This document shows positions 45,666 to 55,004 of a stretch of DNA of 64,000 nucleotides, piece by piece. Position 1 is the stretch's first letter; each line of letters opens with the position of its first letter. The notes beneath the pieces are model-generated. The model worked only from the letters and a program-made list of their open reading frames with translations. It had not been told where the DNA came from and made no database searches. The stretch is from assembly GCF_900112575.1 (NCBI RefSeq), contig NZ_FOMH01000014.1, positions 62,001-126,000 on the forward strand. Direction: 5' to 3'. Position numbers and translations under genes: made by a program. This DNA comes from Flavobacterium phragmitis. Its GTDB lineage: Bacteria; Bacteroidota; Bacteroidia; Flavobacteriales; Flavobacteriaceae.

Positions 45666-45694
45666 GAATAAAAAATTAAAAAAATAAAACTATA

Positions 45695-47368
45695 ATGGAA
45701 TTAAATAAGTACAGCAAGACCATCACTCAAGATCAAACACAGCCTGCGGCGCAAGCAATGTTGTACGGAATTGGTTTAACTGAAGAAGATTTGAAAAAAG
45801 CACAAGTAGGTATTGTGAGCATGGGTTACGATGGTAACACTTGCAACATGCACTTGAATGATTTAGCAAAAGATGTTAAAAAAGGTGTTTGGGATGCAGA
45901 TCTTGTCGGACTTATTTTTAATACTATTGGAGTTAGTGACGGAATTTCAAACGGAACAGAAGGAATGCGTTATTCTTTAGTTTCTCGTGATGTAATTGCA
46001 GATTCTATTGAAACAGTTGCCGGAGCACAATGGTATGATGGTATTATTGCAATTCCTGGTTGTGACAAAAATATGCCTGGTGCATTAATCGCAATGGGTA
46101 GATTAAACCGTCCATCAATGATGGTTTATGGAGGGTCAATTCACTCTGGAAAATGGAAAGGAGAATCTTTAAATATTGTTTCTGCTTTTGAAGCTTTAGG
46201 AAAAAAAGTTAAAGGTGAAATTACTCCAGAAGATTTTAAAGGTGTAATTCAAAATTCTTGCCCGGGTCCAGGAGCTTGTGGCGGAATGTATACGGCAAAT
46301 ACAATGTCTTCAGCAATTGAAGCATTAGGAATGAGTTTGCCTTACAGCTCATCAAACCCTGCTTTAAGTCAGGAAAAAAGAGACGAATGTGTCGCTGCTG
46401 GAGCTGCAATGAGAATTTTATTGGAAAAAGATATCAAGCCAAGAGACATTATGACCCGTAAAGCTTTCGAAAATGCTATTACAATTGTAGCAGTTTTAGG
46501 AGGTTCTACAAATGCTGTTATGCACTTAATTGCTATGGCGCATTCAGTTGGTATCACAATCACTTTGGACGATTTTCAGGCTATTAACGACAGAACTCCT
46601 GTTCTTGCCGATATGAAACCAAGTGGTAAATATATGATGGAAGATATTCATGAAGTGGGGGGTATCCCTTCAGTAATGAAATATTTATTAAAAGTGGGAC
46701 TTATCCACGGCGATTGTTTAACTGTTACAGGAAAAACAGTTGCAGAAAATTTAGCTTCGACTCCAGACTTGCAAGATGGACAAGAAGTAATTCACGAAAT
46801 TCAAAAAGCACTAAAACCAACAGGAAATATTCAGGTTTTATACGGAAACCTTGCTTCTGAAGGTGCTGTAGCAAAAATCAGCGGAAAAGAAGGAGAATAT
46901 TTTGAAGGACCAGCTGTTGTTTTTGAAGGTGAATTTGAAGTAATTCCAGGTCTTCAGGCCGGTAAAATCAAACCAGGTAATGTAGTCGTCATCAGGTATT
47001 GCGGACCAAAAGGTGGTCCAGGGATGCCTGAAATGCTGAAACCTACATCTGCTATTATTGGTGCCGGATTAGGAAGCAGTTGTGCTCTGATTACAGACGG
47101 TAGGTTCTCTGGAGGTTCGCATGGCTTTGTCGTAGGACACGTTACACCAGAGGCTTATGATGGCGGTGGTATTGCGCTAGTAAAAGATGGAGATATAATC
47201 GCTATCGATGCTGTGAAAAATACAATTGACCTGAAAATATCTGAAGAGGAATTTGCAGCTAGAAAAGCGGCTTGGGTACAGCCACCTTTAAAAGTGCAAA
47301 GAGGAGTTTTACTTAAATATGCAAGATCGGTTTCTAGTGCTTCAACTGGCTGTGTAACCGATAATTAA
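45695..47368 (+). CDS. ilvD: Dihydroxy-acid dehydratase
   Basis: Fe-S enzyme that dehydrates dihydroxy-acids to the keto acids of valine and isoleucine. 557 residues. Cluster cysteines are C50 (GNTCNMH), C123 (PGCDKNMPG) and C195 (CPGPGACGGMYTANTMS). PGFxxG-type and GRFSGGSHG blocks lie near the end. First structural gene after the ilv attenuator. Confidence 0.97.
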   Translation: MELNKYSKTITQDQTQPAAQAMLYGIGLTEEDLKKAQVGIVSMGYDGNTCNMHLNDLAKDVKKGVWDADLVGLIFNTIGVSDGISNGTEGMRYSLVSRDVIADSIETVAGAQWYDGIIAIPGCDKNMPGALIAMGRLNRPSMMVYGGSIHSGKWKGESLNIVSAFEALGKKVKGEITPEDFKGVIQNSCPGPGACGGMYTANTMSSAIEALGMSLPYSSSNPALSQEKRDECVAAGAAMRILLEKDIKPRDIMTRKAFENAITIVAVLGGSTNAVMHLIAMAHSVGITITLDDFQAINDRTPVLADMKPSGKYMMEDIHEVGGIPSVMKYLLKVGLIHGDCLTVTGKTVAENLASTPDLQDGQEVIHEIQKALKPTGNIQVLYGNLASEGAVAKISGKEGEYFEGPAVVFEGEFEVIPGLQAGKIKPGNVVVIRYCGPKGGPGMPEMLKPTSAIIGAGLGSSCALITDGRFSGGSHGFVVGHVTPEAYDGGGIALVKDGDIIAIDAVKNTIDLKISEEEFAARKAAWVQPPLKVQRGVLLKYARSVSSASTGCVTDN

Positions 47369-47435
47369 TTATAAAAAATCAAAAATCAATAGTAATGACA
47401 ATATCAAAAATCAGTAGCAATAAAAATTAAAAATT

Positions 47436-47477
47436 TCAAAAATCAATTTAAAGTTTAAGATTAAAATTGATTTTTGA
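47436..47477. repeat. Inverted repeat in the ilvD-ilvB gap
   Basis: Perfect 14-bp arms TCAAAAATCAATTT / AAATTGATTTTTGA with a 14-nt loop; more copies of CAAAAATCA lie upstream in the gap. No terminator T-run. Confidence 0.75.
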
Positions 47478-47528
47478 TACTGCCATTGAATTTTGGAATT
47501 GAATTTGACATTGAAAAAACAATATACT

Positions 47529-49217
47529 ATGAAAATATCAGGGGCAGAAGCCGTTATAAGATGTTTGTTAGAAGAAGGTGTAGACTTAATTTATGGTTAC
47601 CCAGGTGGTGCTATTATGCCGGTTTACGATGAATTATATAAATTTCAGGATCAATTACACCATGTTTTGGTTCGTCACGAACAAGGTGCAACACATGCGG
47701 CTCAAGGCTATGCAAGAGCTACAGGAAAAGTAGGAGTGGCTATTGCTACTTCAGGACCAGGAGCAACTAATTTGGTTACAGGTATTGCAGATGCACAGAT
47801 AGACTCAACTCCAATGGTTTGTATTACAGGACAAGTTGGAAGACATTTGTTAGGTTCTGATGCTTTTCAGGAAACGGATATTATCGGAATTTCAACACCA
47901 GTTACAAAATGGAATTTTCAGGTAACTGAGGCATCTCAGATTCCAGAAATTATGGCAAAAGCCTTTTATATTGCTCGTTCTGGCCGTCCAGGTCCAGTAT
48001 TGGTAGATATTACAAAAAATGCTCAGTTTGATGAGTTTGAATTTAGTTATGAAAAATGTACTGGAATCAGAAGTTATACTCCAGTTCCAAAATTAAACTT
48101 AGAGAAAGTTGCAGAAGCTGCAGCTTTGATCAATAGTGCCAAAAAACCGCTTATTGTTTTTGGACAGGGAATTATCTTGGGTCAGGCAGAGGATGAGTTT
48201 AAAGCTGTAGTAGAGAAATCAGGAATTCCTGCTGCATGGACCATTTTAGGTTTATCCGCTTTACCAACAGATCATCCATTAAATGTTGGTATGCTTGGAA
48301 TGCATGGAAATTATGCTCCAAACTTATTGACTAATGAGTGTGATGTTTTAATTGCTTTCGGAATGCGTTTTGACGACCGTGTTACGGGGAATCTAAATAC
48401 TTACGCAAAACAGGCAAAAGTAGTTCACTTTGAAATTGATCCAGCGGAAATCGATAAAAATGTTAAAACAGAAATCGCAGTTTTAGGTGATGTAAAAGAA
48501 TCTTTAGCGGCTTTATTACCATTGCTTGATGCTAAATCTCATGATTTATGGCACAATGAATTTAAAGCATTAAAAGAGGTTGAATTTAATTCTGTTATTA
48601 AAGAAGAATTAAACCCAACAAATGGCAAAGGAATTTCAATGGGAGAAACTGTCGAAATGATTAACAAACACTCAAAAGGTGATGCAATTATTGTTACTGA
48701 TGTTGGTCAGCACCAAATGTTTGCTTGTCGTTATGCCAAATTCAATTCAACAAAAAGCAATATTACTTCTGGTGGATTAGGAACAATGGGATTTGCTTTA
48801 CCAGCTGCGATTGGAGCAAAGATGGGAAAACCAGAACGCGAAGTAGTAGCGATTATTGGTGATGGAGGCTTCCAAATGACAATTCAGGAATTGGGTACGA
48901 TTTTCCAGACTCAGGTTCCGGTTAAGATTGTTATTTTAAATAATGAATTTTTAGGTATGGTACGTCAATGGCAAGAATTGTTCTTTGATAATCGATATGC
49001 ATCAACAAAAATGATCAATCCAAATTTTGTTGCAATTGCAGAAGGATACCATATTAAATCTAAAAAAGTAACACAACGTGAAGATTTAGATGAAGCAGTT
49101 GCAGAAATGCTGGCTTCAAAAGATTCTTACTTCTTAGAAGTCATGGTAGAAAAGGAAAACAATGTTTTCCCAATGATTCCAACAGGAGCATGTGTTTCAG
49201 AAATTAGATTAAGCTAA
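47529..49217 (+). CDS. ilvB: Acetolactate synthase, large (catalytic) subunit
   Basis: ThDP- and FAD-dependent enzyme joining pyruvate with pyruvate or 2-oxobutyrate. Start at the ATG at 47529 (MKISGAEAVIRCLLEEGV); an in-frame TTG at 47493 lies in intergenic repeat sequence. 562 residues: catalytic Glu in VRHEQGATHAAQGYARATG, central FAD domain with GMRFDDRVTGN, and ThDP motif GDGGFQMTIQELGT...NNEFLGMVRQWQ. The regulatory subunit follows. Confidence 0.97.
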   Translation: MKISGAEAVIRCLLEEGVDLIYGYPGGAIMPVYDELYKFQDQLHHVLVRHEQGATHAAQGYARATGKVGVAIATSGPGATNLVTGIADAQIDSTPMVCITGQVGRHLLGSDAFQETDIIGISTPVTKWNFQVTEASQIPEIMAKAFYIARSGRPGPVLVDITKNAQFDEFEFSYEKCTGIRSYTPVPKLNLEKVAEAAALINSAKKPLIVFGQGIILGQAEDEFKAVVEKSGIPAAWTILGLSALPTDHPLNVGMLGMHGNYAPNLLTNECDVLIAFGMRFDDRVTGNLNTYAKQAKVVHFEIDPAEIDKNVKTEIAVLGDVKESLAALLPLLDAKSHDLWHNEFKALKEVEFNSVIKEELNPTNGKGISMGETVEMINKHSKGDAIIVTDVGQHQMFACRYAKFNSTKSNITSGGLGTMGFALPAAIGAKMGKPEREVVAIIGDGGFQMTIQELGTIFQTQVPVKIVILNNEFLGMVRQWQELFFDNRYASTKMINPNFVAIAEGYHIKSKKVTQREDLDEAVAEMLASKDSYFLEVMVEKENNVFPMIPTGACVSEIRLS

Positions 49218-49225
49218 AGAAAAAA

Positions 49226-49288
49226 AGTTTCACGTTTCAAGTTTTAAGTTCCAAGTTCGACAACTTGAAACATGGAACTTGAAACTAA
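49226..49288. repeat. Palindrome in the ilvB-ilvN gap
   Basis: GTTTCAAGTT (49234-49243) pairs with AACTTGAAAC (49262-49271); adjacent AGTTCCA / TGGAACT extends the pairing. The ATG at 49272 is inside this element. The same GTTTCAAGTT arm occurs near 62.8 kb. Confidence 0.7.
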
Positions 49289-49304
49289 AAAAACTAAAAT
49301 ACAA

Positions 49305-49826
49305 ATGGAAGATAAAACATTTACCATATCGGTATACTCAGAAAATAACGTGGGGTTGTTGAACAGAATATCAGGAATATTCTTAAAACGTCACATTAAT
49401 ATATTAAGTCTAAATGTTTCTGAATCAGAAATTGAGAATGTTTCAAGATTTATCATTGTAGTGAATACTACTGAAAAATGGGTTCAGAATATTGTGGGAC
49501 AGATTGAAAAACAAATTGAAGTAATAAAAGCATTTTATCATACAGATGAAGAGACGATTTTCTTAGAAAATGCCTTATTTAAAATCGCTTCAAGTTTGTT
49601 GTTTGACGAGAAACAAATTCAGAATATCATCAAAGAGAGTCAGGCTACAATTGTAACTGTTTCTCGTGATTTCTTCGTGATTTCGAAATCAGGAAGACGT
49701 TCTGAAATTGAAGAACTATATGCAAAATTCAAACCATACGGAATTATGCAGTTTGTACGTTCGGGAAGAATTTCGGTTTCTAAACAAAAAATGGAAATTT
49801 CAAGTTTGTTAGAATCGTTCAAATAA
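49305..49826 (+). CDS. ilvN: Acetolactate synthase, small (regulatory) subunit
   Basis: Regulatory subunit that binds valine. 173 residues from the ATG at 49305 (MEDKTFTISVYSENNVGLL). An in-frame ATG at 49272 sits in the palindrome, so the extra eleven residues are probably not native. N-terminal ACT domain (about 5-75, VGLLNRISGIFLKRHINI) and a C-terminal domain (about 85-170, SGRRSEIEELYAKFKPYGI). Confidence 0.93.
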   Translation: MEDKTFTISVYSENNVGLLNRISGIFLKRHINILSLNVSESEIENVSRFIIVVNTTEKWVQNIVGQIEKQIEVIKAFYHTDEETIFLENALFKIASSLLFDEKQIQNIIKESQATIVTVSRDFFVISKSGRRSEIEELYAKFKPYGIMQFVRSGRISVSKQKMEISSLLESFK

Positions 49827-49889
49827 AATTACTATTAGCTATAAATTAATCAATTATAAAATTTCATTACATTAAATATTAAAACAAAA

Positions 49890-51359
49890 ATGGCAAATTA
49901 TTTCAATACATTACCACTTAGATTACAATTAGAACAATTAGGGGTTTGCGAATTTATGGAGCAATCAGAATTTACAGACGGAATTGCAGCATTAGCTGGA
50001 AAAAAAGTTGTAATTGTGGGTTGTGGAGCACAAGGTTTGAATCAAGGATTAAATATGAGAGATTCTGGTTTAGATATTTCTTATGCATTACGTGCAGATG
50101 CAATAGCTGAAAAAAGAGCTTCTTATAAAAATGCGACTGAAAATGGTTTCAATGTGGGAACTTATGAAGAATTGATTCCAACCGCAGACTTAGTTTGTAA
50201 TCTTACACCAGACAAACAACATACAGCTGTGGTAACTGCTATTATGCCATTAATGAAAAAAGATTCAACTTTATCTTATTCTCACGGTTTCAACATTGTA
50301 GAAGAAGGAATGCAAATTCGTAAAGACATCACTGTAATTATGTGTGCTCCTAAATGTCCAGGTTCTGAGGTACGTGAAGAGTACAAAAGAGGATTTGGAG
50401 TTCCAACTCTTATCGCTGTTCACCCAGAAAACGATCCAAACGGAGTAGGTTTAGATCAAGCAAAAGCTTATGCTGTAGCAACTGGGGGGCACAGAGCGGG
50501 AGTTCTAAGATCATCTTTCGTAGCTGAAGTAAAATCAGATTTAATGGGTGAGCAAACTATTCTTTGTGGTTTATTGCAAACAGGATCTATTTTATGTTTC
50601 GATAAAATGGTTGAAAAAGGAATTGATGCAGCTTATGCTTCAAAATTAATTCAGTACGGATGGGAGACTATCACTGAAGCTTTGAAACATGGAGGTATCA
50701 CAAATATGATGGATCGTTTGAACAATCCTTCAAAAATTGAAGCTTACGAATTAGCTGAAGAATTAAAAGATATCATGCGTCCATTATTCCAAAAACACCA
50801 AGACGATATCATTTCTGGAGAATTCTCAAGAACAATGATGATTGATTGGGCTAATGACGACGTTAACTTATTGAAATGGAGAGCTGCGACAGGAGAAACT
50901 AACTTCGAAAAAACAGCTCCACAAGAAGCTCCAATTTCTGAGCAAGAATATTTTGACAATGGAGTTTTAATGATTGCAATGGTAAAAGCTGGTGTTGAAT
51001 TGGCTTTTGAAACTATGACAGAAGCTGGTATCATCGAAGAATCTGCTTACTATGAGTCATTACACGAATTACCATTAATTGCAAATACAATTGCAAGAAA
51101 GAAATTATTTGAAATGAACCGCGTAATTTCTGATACTGCAGAATACGGATGTTATTTATTTGATCATGCTTGCAAGCCATTATTGACTGAATTCATGAAA
51201 AAAGTAGATACTAATATCATCGGAAAACCGTTTTCAACTTCAAATGCTGTTGATAATGCAGTGTTAATTGCTGTAAATAGAGAAATCCGCCAGCATCCTA
51301 TTGAAGAAGTAGGAGCTTGGTTAAGAGAATCTATGACAGCAATGAAGAAAATTGGATAA
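49890..51359 (+). CDS. ilvC: Ketol-acid reductoisomerase, class II (long form)
   Basis: NADPH-dependent isomerisation and reduction of acetolactate. 489 residues, the long class II form like E. coli IlvC (491), with an N-terminal Rossmann domain (VVIVGCGAQGLNQGLNMRD) and a duplicated knotted helical domain. Blocks SYSHGFNIVEEG, CAPKCPGSEVREEYKRG and DLMGEQTILCGLL are typical. Last gene of the ilv operon. Confidence 0.97.
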   Translation: MANYFNTLPLRLQLEQLGVCEFMEQSEFTDGIAALAGKKVVIVGCGAQGLNQGLNMRDSGLDISYALRADAIAEKRASYKNATENGFNVGTYEELIPTADLVCNLTPDKQHTAVVTAIMPLMKKDSTLSYSHGFNIVEEGMQIRKDITVIMCAPKCPGSEVREEYKRGFGVPTLIAVHPENDPNGVGLDQAKAYAVATGGHRAGVLRSSFVAEVKSDLMGEQTILCGLLQTGSILCFDKMVEKGIDAAYASKLIQYGWETITEALKHGGITNMMDRLNNPSKIEAYELAEELKDIMRPLFQKHQDDIISGEFSRTMMIDWANDDVNLLKWRAATGETNFEKTAPQEAPISEQEYFDNGVLMIAMVKAGVELAFETMTEAGIIEESAYYESLHELPLIANTIARKKLFEMNRVISDTAEYGCYLFDHACKPLLTEFMKKVDTNIIGKPFSTSNAVDNAVLIAVNREIRQHPIEEVGAWLRESMTAMKKIG

Positions 51360-51375
51360 TTAAAAAATTGGGAAT

Positions 51376-51400
51376 TCCCGCAGAATTGGATTTTGCGGGA
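51376..51400 (+). terminator. Weak stem-loop after ilvC
   Basis: TCCCGCA / TGCGGGA stem followed by only three T. It could end the ilv operon, but the better terminator is at 51661. Confidence 0.4.
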
Positions 51401-51476
51401 TTTGCACTGTATCAATGATTTGTAATATTTTGAATTAGTAAGCACTTATTAAAGAGAATAGATATAGATGCATATT

Positions 51477-51540
51477 GCATTCACTTAACTGCCGTGAGAG
51501 TGAGTTAAGTGATGCTAGTCCCTTATATTGGGGTATATTT
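51477..51540. other. Strong hairpins in the ilvC-acs gap
   Basis: A perfect 10-bp stem TCACTTAACT / AGTTAAGTGA (51481-51490 with 51503-51512) with a GC-richer loop is followed by a small CCC...GGG stem. The 495-bp gap has no convincing gene. This may be a small RNA, an mRNA end structure or an extragenic repeat. Confidence 0.45.
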
Positions 51541-51660
51541 GAAAAAATGTACTTGTTGAAATTTCTGTTTTAATTAATAATGATGCTGCTATTTTCAAAG
51601 TAGAGAAAAGTATTGTAAAGCAGTTTACAAGATTAATTGTTATTGAAATTTGTTAAATTA

Positions 51661-51695
51661 AAAAAGGCGTAATATCTATTTATTATGCCTTTTTT
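51661..51695 (+). terminator. Terminator upstream of acs
   Basis: A 14-bp stem AAAAAGGCGTAATA / TATTATGCCTTTTT (one G-U) with a 6-nt loop and T-run, 300 bp after ilvC. Its distance suggests that a transcript runs through the gap or starts inside it. Confidence 0.85.
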
Positions 51696-51854
51696 GCCTT
51701 TCTGTTTTGGTTTAAAAAGTAAAATTTTAATTCAAATGCAAATAATTGTCATATTTTATTAAAAAAATGTTTTTTTTTGGTAAAATTTATGAATTAAATT
51801 GTTTTAAGAATACATTCAGATTTAATACATTTATAAAAAAATTCAACAACAAAG

Positions 51855-53765
51855 ATGAGCTATTACAAAATTGAAAATTTAGAACAATATTTCAAACATT
51901 ACAATAAGTCCATAAGAGAGCCAAGAAAATTTTGGGGAAAAATAGCCGAAGAAAACTTCACATGGTACCAACAATGGGAAAAAGTAGTTGATTTTAATAT
52001 GGCTGAAGCTGAAGTAAAATGGTTTACAGAAGCTAAAGTTAACATTACCAAAAACTGTATCGACAGACATTTAAGCAAAAGAGGAGAAAAAACGGCTATC
52101 ATTTTTGAACCAAATGATCCTTCTGAAGAAGCTTTACATATAACGTACAACGAATTATACGAAAGAGTATCAAAAATGGCAAACGTTCTTCGCGAGCAAG
52201 GTGTTCGTAAAGGAGACAGAGTTTGTATTTACTTACCAATGATTCCTGAGTTAGCTGTTGCTGTGTTGGCTTGTGCAAGAATTGGAGCTATACATTCAGT
52301 TGTTTTTGCTGGATTTTCTGCTTCTGCAGTTTCTGCCAGAATTATTGACTGCGAATGTAAAATGGTAATCACTTCAGATGGTGGCTATAGAGGAAACAAA
52401 ACAATTGATTTAAAAGGAATTGTTGATGAAGCTTTAGAAACGTGTCCATCTGTAACAAAAGTTTTAGTGGCTAAAAGAACTAATACTGATGTAAAAATGA
52501 AAGAAGGCCGTGATATTTGGTTACAGCCATTATTAGATGCAGCTCTTGATAACAGTGTTGCTGAAATTATGGATGCCGAAGATCCATTGTTCATCTTGTA
52601 TACTTCAGGATCTACAGGGAAACCAAAAGGAATGGTGCATACTACAGCTGGTTACATGGTGTACACAGCTTATACTTTTAAAAATGTTTTCAGTTACGAA
52701 GAAAATGATATTTTCTGGTGTACAGCAGATATCGGATGGATTACAGGACATTCTTATATTCTTTATGGCCCGTTATTAAATGGTGCGACTACTGTAATTT
52801 TTGAAGGAGTTCCATCTTATCCAGATTTCAGCCGTTTCTGGGATATTATTGAAAAACATAAAATCACACAATTTTATACAGCACCGACAGCAATACGTTC
52901 TTTAGCAAAAGAAAGTTTAGATTATATTCAAAAGTATCCTCTAAAATCGCTTAAAGTTATTGGATCTGTTGGAGAGCCAATCAACGAAGAAGCTTGGCAC
53001 TGGTTTAATGACCACGTTGGAGATAAAAGATGTCCAGTTGTAGATACTTGGTGGCAGACAGAAACAGGTGGAATTATGATTTCTCCTATTGCTTTTGTTA
53101 CCCCTACAAAACCTACTTACGCTACATTGCCATTACCTGGAATTCAACCTGTTTTAATGGATGAAAAACGTAATGAAATTGAAGGTAATCAAGTGGTTGG
53201 AAGTTTATGTATTAAATTTCCTTGGCCTGGAATTGCTAGAACAATTTGGGGTAATCATGACCGTTACAAAGAAACTTATTTCTCTGCTTTCCCTGGAAAA
53301 TACTTTACTGGTGACGGAGCTTTAAGAGATGAAGTTGGTTACTATAGAATTACAGGTAGAGTAGATGATGTTGTAATTGTTTCTGGACACAACCTAGGAA
53401 CTGCTCCAATAGAAGATGCAATCAACGAACATCCAGCTGTGGCTGAATCTGCAATTGTTGGATTCCCTCATGATATCAAAGGAAATGCACTTTATGGATA
53501 TGTTATTTTGAAAGAAACAGGAGAAGTTAGAAATAAAGAAAATCTGTCTAAAGAGATTAACCAATATATTGCAGATCACATTGGACCAATTGCAAAACTG
53601 GATAAAATTCAGTTTGTTTCTGGTCTGCCAAAAACACGCTCTGGAAAAATTATGCGTAGAATTTTACGTAAAATTGCTGAAGGAGATTTTTCTAACTTTG
53701 GAGATACTTCAACTTTATTGAATCCAGAAGTTGTGGAACAAATTATGAAAGAAAGAATTTCTTGA
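51855..53765 (+). CDS. acs: Acetate-CoA ligase (acetyl-CoA synthetase)
   Basis: Activates acetate to acetyl-CoA via acetyl-AMP. 636 residues, near the family's 650. N-terminal EFWGKIA-type block (REPRKFWGKIAEENFTWYQQW), nucleotide motif YTSGSTGKPKGMVH, DTWWQTETGG, and the C-terminal lysine K598 in SGLPKTRSGKIMRR, the site acetylated for control in other bacteria. A terminator follows. Two acetate-linked accessory genes face it downstream. Confidence 0.97.
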   Translation: MSYYKIENLEQYFKHYNKSIREPRKFWGKIAEENFTWYQQWEKVVDFNMAEAEVKWFTEAKVNITKNCIDRHLSKRGEKTAIIFEPNDPSEEALHITYNELYERVSKMANVLREQGVRKGDRVCIYLPMIPELAVAVLACARIGAIHSVVFAGFSASAVSARIIDCECKMVITSDGGYRGNKTIDLKGIVDEALETCPSVTKVLVAKRTNTDVKMKEGRDIWLQPLLDAALDNSVAEIMDAEDPLFILYTSGSTGKPKGMVHTTAGYMVYTAYTFKNVFSYEENDIFWCTADIGWITGHSYILYGPLLNGATTVIFEGVPSYPDFSRFWDIIEKHKITQFYTAPTAIRSLAKESLDYIQKYPLKSLKVIGSVGEPINEEAWHWFNDHVGDKRCPVVDTWWQTETGGIMISPIAFVTPTKPTYATLPLPGIQPVLMDEKRNEIEGNQVVGSLCIKFPWPGIARTIWGNHDRYKETYFSAFPGKYFTGDGALRDEVGYYRITGRVDDVVIVSGHNLGTAPIEDAINEHPAVAESAIVGFPHDIKGNALYGYVILKETGEVRNKENLSKEINQYIADHIGPIAKLDKIQFVSGLPKTRSGKIMRRILRKIAEGDFSNFGDTSTLLNPEVVEQIMKERIS

Positions 53766-53780
53766 TAAAATATAATACTG

Positions 53781-53816
53781 AAAAAGCCTCTTAAGTAAGA
53801 TTAAGAGGCTTTTTTA
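53781..53816. terminator. Terminator between acs and the small secreted protein gene
   Basis: Perfect 14-bp stem AAAAAGCCTCTTAA / TTAAGAGGCTTTTT with a 6-nt loop, with A and T runs that can serve both strands. Confidence 0.9.
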
Positions 53817-53846
53817 TTTTTAATGCTTTTCTTTTAATGCTTATGG

Positions 53847-54239
53847 CTACTGTACAGTTTTTAAGTTGACATCGTTAACAAAAATAAGAGGTTGCATATT
53901 GCTTAAGTTAAGGAGTGATAAAATACCATTCTTATTTTCGTTTATTCCATTTATTTTAAAACAGTATTCATCGCCATCTTTGTCTCTTAAAGTTATAAAT
54001 TCCCCATTATCATCTGAATAATTTTGACAGCTGTGTGAAATACTGTATTTATACATAACTTTCATTATGTCATTGTTGTAATTATAAGCTTTTCCATCTT
54101 GAGTGAAAGTCCATTTAATACTGCGGTTTGTATTAGAATACCAGTTTCCCAAAATGCGTTTCGATGATGGATCTTGATTTTGCGCAAAAATTGTTGAAGC
54201 AAAAAGCAATAATGATAGTATAAATAACAACTTTTTCAT
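53847..54239 (-). CDS. Small secreted protein, lipocalin-like
   Basis: 130 residues with a signal peptide (LLFILSLLLFASTIFAQ). ILGNWYSNTNRSIKWTFTQDGKAY resembles the first strand region of small lipocalin-like proteins (GxW at NWY). No further assignment. Terminators with nearly the same stem flank it on both sides. Confidence 0.75.
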   Translation of the reverse strand: MKKLLFILSLLLFASTIFAQNQDPSSKRILGNWYSNTNRSIKWTFTQDGKAYNYNNDIMKVMYKYSISHSCQNYSDDNGEFITLRDKDGDEYCFKINGINENKNGILSLLNLSNMQPLIFVNDVNLKTVQ

Positions 54240-54338
54240 GAATTTATAATTTAAAATAGGATTACAAATCTATGCAGAATAGAAAAAAAATGATTCTTTT
54301 GAAGCTATAAAAGTGATAGAATATGTTTTTTGTTCAAT

Positions 54339-54372
54339 TAAAAAGCCTCTTAAATAATTAAGAGGCTTTTCT
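54339..54372. terminator. Terminator after the exonuclease-like gene
   Basis: Perfect 13-bp stem AAAAGCCTCTTAA / TTAAGAGGCTTTT with a 4-nt loop. The same stem core as the terminator at 53781. It serves the - strand exonuclease-like gene. Confidence 0.88.
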
Positions 54373-54404
54373 TGTTTACTATGATGATTGGAATTTCAAA
54401 GATT

Positions 54405-55001
54405 TTACTTAATTCCTAATCTAGATTTTAGTTTTAAAAATAAAAGCCCAATTCTGTAAGCATCTTCAGAGGAAGAATTTCGGTCACTTTTTGGGATTTT
54501 GTAAATTTCGCATAAATCGTCTAAAGAGAACTGTTTGTCATTAATGTCTGTTAGTTTTCTGTACATTACATCAACATCTAAAGCTTCATTTTTCAAACGA
54601 CCACAATCTAAACGCTCTAGAGCAGCATTCAACATTTCGACATCAAAATTAATATGATGCCCAACCAGAATTGAATTTCCTATAAAATTCACGAAAGCTT
54701 CCAGTGCATCAGGCTCTGGCATTTTCATCATTTTGCTTTCAATGATAAATTCATTAGAAAGTCCGTTGTCTTGAAGATATTTATATTGCAATAAAACAGT
54801 TTCGAAACTTTCTTTTATAACAATACTATCATCAATAACAGCAAATGCACCAAGAGACAATATAACATCTTTGTCCGGATTCAAACCAGAAGTTTCTGTT
54901 GATAAAACAACAAATCTGTTTGGTCTGCTTTCGAATTTTGTTAAATAATCCTTCCAGAATTCTGGATAATCTTTATTGATATTTTTAAGCCAGTCTAGCA
55001 T
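54405..55001 (-). CDS. DnaQ-fold 3'-5' exonuclease-like protein with altered active site
   Basis: 198 residues. The fold is seen in VVLSTETSGLNPDKDVILS (ExoI), GHHINFDVEMLNAAL (ExoII) and SSSEDAYRIGLL (ExoIII). Of the DEDDh set, E36, D120 and D180 are present, but the first Asp is S34 and the expected His is N175. Such enzymes need these residues for two-metal catalysis, so this one may be inactive or use another role. It starts 3 bp after the DUF294 gene and is cotranscribed. In proteobacteria this gene pair accompanies acetate uptake genes. Confidence 0.87.
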   Translation of the reverse strand: MLDWLKNINKDYPEFWKDYLTKFESRPNRFVVLSTETSGLNPDKDVILSLGAFAVIDDSIVIKESFETVLLQYKYLQDNGLSNEFIIESKMMKMPEPDALEAFVNFIGNSILVGHHINFDVEMLNAALERLDCGRLKNEALDVDVMYRKLTDINDKQFSLDDLCEIYKIPKSDRNSSSEDAYRIGLLFLKLKSRLGIK

Positions 55002-55004
55002 ATT

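Noticed and set aside
51540..51657. A 36-codon frame ending at a TAA near 51657
   Set aside because: No start codon with a plausible context, and no similarity recognised.
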